Below are positions 59,496 through 64,000 of a DNA stretch of 64,000 nucleotides, piece after piece. The stretch lies in contig OZ020524.1 of assembly GCA_963971425.1 (NCBI GenBank), positions 5,117,773-5,181,772 on the forward strand, given 5' to 3'. The DNA comes from Bryoerythrophyllum caledonicum. Lineage: Eukaryota; Streptophyta; Bryopsida; Pottiales; Pottiaceae. The number at the start of each line of letters is the position of its first letter. Position 1 is the stretch's first letter. Below the pieces are notes generated by a model. The model did no database searches. It was not told the DNA's origin and worked only from the letters and a program-made list of their open reading frames with translations. A program made the position numbers and the translations under genes.

Positions 59496-60900
59496 TTAGT
59501 AATTCTTTGCATTGTTTAGTAAGTTTGTGGTAGTGATGTGAATTTGTATCTTCCATTTTAGTGAGGGGACAAAGTGTGTTCCTAAGTATAGTATGTACGG
59601 TTTATTTTGGTGTAGAGTAGGGATGGGTTGGTTGTGATATTTTATGTTGGCGGTTTGCATACGAACTTTGAATGCAATGGGTTTCATTTTGGATTTATTT
59701 GGACATCCCTTGGCGACGCATTTTCGGGTGCCAACATCCATACCGGACCAATTGCAGAATTTGTCAATTATATTGAGTTGGGTTTGTAGTGATTTTAGTT
59801 TATTGGCTATGGCGGCAAGGTTGTCAGCATAGGCGGCCGAGTTAATGGTGACTTGTGATGTTCCAAAGGTGTATCCGTTATTTCTCCTTTGCATCCATCT
59901 GAGTAAAGCTTTGAGGAAAATAATGAATAGATATGGGCTTAAGGTATCACCTTGTATAGTGCCTCTTTGTATGGGGATGGGGCGAGTTGTTCCAAAATAT
60001 TCTCCTACGTATGAAGTAGATGAGTAGGAGTAAATATTACAAACTAGTGCAACTGCGTCGATGGGGTATCCGAGGTCAGACATAATTGTTAGTAGTCTTA
60101 CATGGTCAATAGAGCGGAATGCATTTTTGAAGTCAATATATATGATATATATGTCTTGGTTTGTAAGACGTGCGTCTTCAAGAGCTGCTATTATGGTTTG
60201 GAGTTGCCTAGCGGTACTTTTTTCTGCACAAAATCCTTCTTTGCTATTGTATAGGATTTGGTGTTTTTCTCCGTATGAAGATAATATGGATGTGAGTGTG
60301 CTTGTGAAGAGTTTATAGATAGTGTTAACTAAGGCAATTGGTCTATGTTTTGGAAGCATTGAGGGGTCCCTTTTTTGTATAGTAGTATTGTATAACTGGT
60401 TTTCCATGACATGGATTTTTATTTTTGTTTGTAGCAGTGGAAGAAAAATAAGGAGAGAAGTACGTGGAATCTCGGGGGCATTAGTTTTAATATAGAGTTT
60501 GGAATGCGGTCTGGTCATGGGGCTTTGTTGTTGCCTAAATTTTTGAGGCATGCATCATATGTGGTATGATTAAAATTAGTGTGTAATGGGATTTGCGGTT
60601 CACCCCGTTTATCTATGGTGAAGCCATCAAGATCGTGCCATGGATATTGTCTTACGGCACATGTACATGTAGGTGGGTGGTCTGGTGAGTAGTAACATGT
60701 AGGTACGGTAGGTTTTTTGTTTTTTGTTTGTTGGTTGTTTATCTCATTGGCAATGTTTTCTGGACTAGTCAAGATATTGTTATGTTGGTTAGTGATACAA
60801 TCTAGTGGTTGAGAATCATTATTTTTGAAGACTCTTCTATTAATTTTCTTAGGGCTGGTTTCATATAATTGCATGTATTTAGAGATGGTTTTTTAGGCAT
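59496..60900 (-). pseudogene. LINE reverse transcriptase, copy B (351-codon open palm)
   Basis: A single open reading (60551-59496) holds RPIALVNTIYKLFTS, GFCAEKSTARQLQTIIAALE, motif A YIDFKNAFRSIDH, motif B QGDTLSPYLFIIFL, then motif C AYADNLAAI, followed by FCNWSGMDVGTRKC. The N-terminal block NLGNNKAP lies in another frame at 60515-60874. The active-site box is YADN, not YADD. The upstream palm is closed by one frame change near 60530. Confidence 0.85.
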
Positions 60901-61059
60901 TATCTCTAGTATACTTGGTAGTTATTTTCTTGGCTTGTTTATTGGCTTCTTTTGCGATTAGTGCAATATTATGTAACCATTCACCTGGTGATGTGTGGGA
61001 TAGAGGTGGTGGTCGGATTTGTGTGTGTTGGAGAGTTTGTATTTCTTGGCAAATGGGGT

Positions 61060-61259
61060 NNNNNNNNNNNNNNNNNNNNNNNNNNNNNNNNNNNNNNNNN
61101 NNNNNNNNNNNNNNNNNNNNNNNNNNNNNNNNNNNNNNNNNNNNNNNNNNNNNNNNNNNNNNNNNNNNNNNNNNNNNNNNNNNNNNNNNNNNNNNNNNNN
61201 NNNNNNNNNNNNNNNNNNNNNNNNNNNNNNNNNNNNNNNNNNNNNNNNNNNNNNNNNNN
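61060..61259. other. Assembly gap (200 N)
   Basis: Exactly 200 N inside LINE copy B between endonuclease and RT. Copy A has about 120 bp here (3121-3242) that copy B lacks. Confidence 1.
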
Positions 61260-62110
61260 TGGTTTTGTGAATGGGATTAAGTATTCGACCATTTGTTTTT
61301 TGTGGTCTTGTGGGTGTTCTTCTAATAAGTGTATTTGTGTGGGATATTTGATTGAATTGGTGAGTGGTCCAAGTTTAGGATAATATTTGTTTTTGTTGTA
61401 CACATATATTGTGCGTGGTTGGCATTATGAATGTAAAAACCGTCTATTAGACTTAAGTCTTTATAATCATATCCACCTTGTCTAGAGTATCTTGTATCTG
61501 TGGGAATATATGTAAAGTTTAGGTTATTGGTGAAGTCTTGCCAATGTTGATCAGCGGGCTGTGGCGGAAAAAATCGGTCTTCGTATCGTCTACCGATTAG
61601 TGCAATGTCTCTATTAAAATCTCCACAGTAGATATGTGTGGTTTGAATTGTTGTTAATTAAGGTGGTAAAGGTGTTTCTGATGTCTGTGATGAATCTAAT
61701 GTCTTCTTGGTGGGATCGCATGTGCAGTTGAATTGTTAGCCATGGTTGAAGTAGTTGGTTGTTTATTTTTAAAATATGCAAGCATGGGATATATGCATTG
61801 GGGTGGGGATTTTGGTGATGTTACCAAGAAACGCATAGTTTTTGTGTATTAGTGTTAGCAGATCGCCACGGCCTAGAGTGTATGGTAGTCTTTATTGTAT
61901 GCATCTTGTGAAAGCGTGTGTGTTGTTGAAGATTAATTTGTAATCGGAAAGGAGTCGTTGGATATATTTGGTAGATTTGGTGGAGGTGAATTTTGTTTCT
62001 TGAATGTAGATGAATGCTGGAGGGGTTGAGGTATGTGAGGTTATATTTTGAAGACATGGAAGGGCGGTGTTAGGAGATGAGTCGTTCCATGTGATTACAT
62101 GCATGTTGTT
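61260..62110 (-). pseudogene. LINE APE-type endonuclease, copy B
   Basis: The reading from about 62104 gives HVITWNDSSPNTALPCLQNI and YIQETKFTSTKSTKY with the catalytic Glu. After frame changes near 61895 and 61650 it gives HIYCGDFNRDIALIG (the GDFN motif), TRYSRQGGYDYKDLSLIDGF and NLDHSPI (the DH motif). These are the expected metal and phosphate contacts of APE-type LINE endonucleases. All key motifs are present, but in three frames. Confidence 0.8.
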
Positions 62111-62742
62111 ATAGTGGTTGAGGGGGTTTTGGATAGATGAAGGAATATAAGGGGGCGGTAGAGGTGGATGACAGTATTCTAATATGGATTTAAGGCAACA
62201 TAGGGTTTCACTGATGAGTTCCTGAGGGAGGAATGGAAAGGTTTGTTGGATTAGTTTGCGTAATGGGGCGGGTTTTTGCTACGTAGAAAACTATAGAGTG
62301 TGTCGTGTATTGAGTCTTTATGTAGGAGGATGTCTTGGTTTTTGTTAAGAATTTTTTTGTATGGGTGTTTAGTGTGGATGTGTCTTTTTGGAGGGTTATG
62401 TAAGTTGGATAATTTATCAAAGAGGGTGTTGGTCCATCAGGTTGTCTTAGAGTTTTGTGATACTAGTAGGAGATTGCATTTTTCTAATGAGGGGTGAAGT
62501 GTGATTACTATGGCGTAGAAAAGGTGCAATGTTGGGTGGGTGTGTTTTTGTTGTATGTATTGTGCGATGTGGGGGAATGTCTTGTTTATGGTGTTGTGTA
62601 ATGTATGTGTGTTGTCTAGAAGGGGTGCAAAGGTTTTGAAGATATGCTAGTATTTTGGGTAGAGTTCGATGGTGCTAGGGATGAAGTTTATTTTTGCATT
62701 TTTTTGATGTAGTGGTGGGTGTCTATTTAGTAATTTTGGCAT

Positions 62743-62766
62743 TGGTCCAGGGTTTTTTTCGATGTC
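62743..62766 (-). promoter_or_regulatory. 2A-like translational skipping motif DIEKNPGP
   Basis: The eight residues match the DxExNPGP consensus, preceded by the usual Leu-rich context (LLHLLGG). It lies about 200 codons upstream of the endonuclease motifs. Copy A has DIKKNPRP at 4555-4532. Confidence 0.7.
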
Positions 62767-62775
62767 GCCTCCGAG

Positions 62776-62884
62776 TAGATGTAGAAGTGTGTGTAGAAAG
62801 TTTGTTAGGGTGTTCGTATATTGTCTTGATGTGTAAGTGTGTGTAGAAAGTTTGTTAGGGTGTTTGTATATTGTCTTGATGTGT
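62776..62884 (-). repeat. Tandem duplication of about 52 bp in LINE copy B
   Basis: GTGTGTAGAAAGTTTGTTAG ... TATTGTCTTGATGTGTA appears twice, but only once in copy A (4570-4625). The unit is not a multiple of three, so it breaks the frame. Confidence 0.85.
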
Positions 62885-63636
62885 ACGTGTGCTTGTATGT
62901 GTGTGTGTGTTTGTGTGTATGTGTATGTTCTTGTGGTTGTATATGTGTGTTTGTATGTGTGTGTATATCACAGTGTATAGGTGTGTGTGTATTTGCATTT
63001 TTATGCGTGTTTATGTTTGTGGGACGTCTTGGAGGTGTTGATTGTGGGCAATGCCCATTATTTATGGTGAAAAGTGGAGGTTTTTGGTTGTTTGTTGGTT
63101 TGTGGTATGTAAATAGTATGGAGGTTATTCCTATAGGTGTAATCATACCATTGCCAATGAAATTGACAAGTATCGTGTATATTGAGGTATTGTTGATGAG
63201 TACAAAACAATGTAGCATAGTAGGGAGAGGTCCATGTGAAAAAGGGGTGTCTTTCCATGATTGTACTCTCAATCTTAGGACATATGTATGTGTAGAGATA
63301 TTGAAGGAGATAGAAAACAAGTGCTAGGGATAGGAGGGAAGAAAGAGAGCTCGTGTGTATAATACGAGTAGGAAGGAAGCAATGGTATATCTCTAGAGGG
63401 AGAAGAGGTATTACCAAAACTTTAGAATGAAGATAGAGTAGTGATAGAACAAGAGGGAGAGGCACTACAAGGAGAATTGATACATCTAACAAAACATATA
63501 GTACTTGATGGAAGGAGAGCCAAGACTCATCTAGTAGGTGGGGAAGTCGTGGGCGGTCCGTGGTCAATCCACGATTGAAGGATCATTTGGGGGGGAGGCC
63601 AAGTGCCTCATGGTTGGACTTGATACCTTTCAAGAA

Positions 63637-63972
63637 TTACAAAGCAACGTTCATTAGCTTTTCAACGTCATCTAGCTTGGAGTGTACCTCGGCGTTAGGA
63701 GCGTTGGTGTATTCCCGGGTTTTGCATATGATCTCGTTCTTGAGGGTAGCTAACTCCAATTGGTGTTGTTTGTGGCCGTCTGCCACAATGGCGGCCATCT
63801 CCTCTCGTATGCTGAAGGTGGGTGTGGCGGAGGGTTTGATGGTGGCTACCATATTCACCAAAGCTATGTTGATACTGTTAAATCCCCATTTCTCTACCAA
63901 TGTGGAGGAGGGGTGATCAGTGCCCTCAACACTCTTGCAGTGAGGGTGGATTTCAAACTTGGTGACAACCAA
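63637..63972 (-). pseudogene. LINE ORF1-like coiled-coil segment, copy B (partial)
   Basis: Counterpart of 5324-5720, including REEMAAIVADGHKQHQLELA and a charged helical stretch. It continues beyond the window. Confidence 0.55.
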
Positions 63973-64000
63973 GGTTGAAAGTCTTGTGTAAGAATTGTCT

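Larger units (their letters stand above)
62636..63567 (-). pseudogene. LINE ORF2 N-terminal region with hydrophobic leader and intact 2A-like motif, copy B
   Basis: The hydrophobic stretches LLVVPLPLVLSLLYLHSKVL and SSLLSLALVFYLLQYLYTYI are preserved (63500-63290). The His/Thr tract follows. LLHLLGGDIEKNPGPMP is encoded near 62783-62740, with DIEKNPGP at 62766-62743. An extra base near 63050 and a tandem duplication of about 52 bp (62776-62884) put the leader and the 2A motif in different frames here; in copy A they are in one frame. 2A motifs cause ribosome skipping between Gly and Pro, separating upstream and downstream products. Confidence 0.7.
55831..64000 (-). mobile_element. LINE (non-LTR retrotransposon) copy B, 5' end beyond the window
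   Basis: Minus-strand element with recognisable domains from right to left: ORF1 coiled coil, hydrophobic leader, 2A-like motif, APE endonuclease, reverse transcriptase, RNase H, zinc-knuckle and conserved C-terminus, ending with a stop at 55849-55847. No poly-A (plus-strand poly-T) follows the 3' end, so the tail is lost or the family uses a different 3' end. Frameshifts and stops are fewer than in copy A in the RT region but still several. Confidence 0.88.

Overview
The window looks like nuclear DNA of a land plant. It holds two intron-containing TIR-NBS-LRR immune-receptor loci, a hevein-type GH19 chitinase, fragments of a plastid triose-phosphate/phosphate translocator and a centrin, and many plant-type transposons. 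The TIR sequence style and the LINE family suggest a non-flowering lineage (fern, lycophyte or bryophyte), but that is inference only. No rRNA, tRNA or CRISPR feature was recognised, and there is no prokaryotic gene organisation. Two 200-base runs of N are assembly gaps, one in each LINE copy.

Layout. Positions 1-7605 hold a decayed LINE on the minus strand (copy A, 3' part outside the window). Positions 7606-8767 and 24903-25250 are two halves of a dispersed repeat (R1). They are split by a 16.1 kb Mutator-like element (MULE, 8777-24893) with about 150 bp GC-rich terminal inverted repeats and a 9-bp target duplication. The MULE carries its own transposase gene, a long unknown minus-strand gene broken by stop codons, and pieces of at least two host genes (chitinase and phosphate translocator). 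A 4.5 kb hAT-type element with an 8-bp target duplication (10264-14779) sits inside the transposase reading frame. It contains a kilobase-scale internal inverted repeat and a 264-bp tandem array.

From 25345 to about 33760 lies the first copy of an 8.4 kb segmental duplication bearing a TIR-NBS-LRR pseudogene. The second copy (46622 to about 55140) bears a better preserved paralogue. Between them, 33.8-44.8 kb is AT-rich and filled with small elements. These include an inverted copy of the R repeat, a 2.4 kb AT-rich element, a family of TTAA-flanked elements starting CCCCTAAA, and 224-bp foldback elements. A half-centrin gene fragment lies at 44.8-45.5 kb. From about 55.83 kb to the window end is LINE copy B on the minus strand, with recognisable APE endonuclease, reverse transcriptase, RNase H and zinc-knuckle regions and an intact 2A-like motif.

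How it fits together. Almost everything is transposon or decaying gene. The order of nesting can be read from target duplications and from paralogous empty sites: R repeats first, then the MULE in R1 and the AT-rich and TTAA elements in R2, then the hAT inside the MULE. The most likely host function is disease resistance (the TIR-NBS-LRR pair), but both paralogues carry lesions as assembled.
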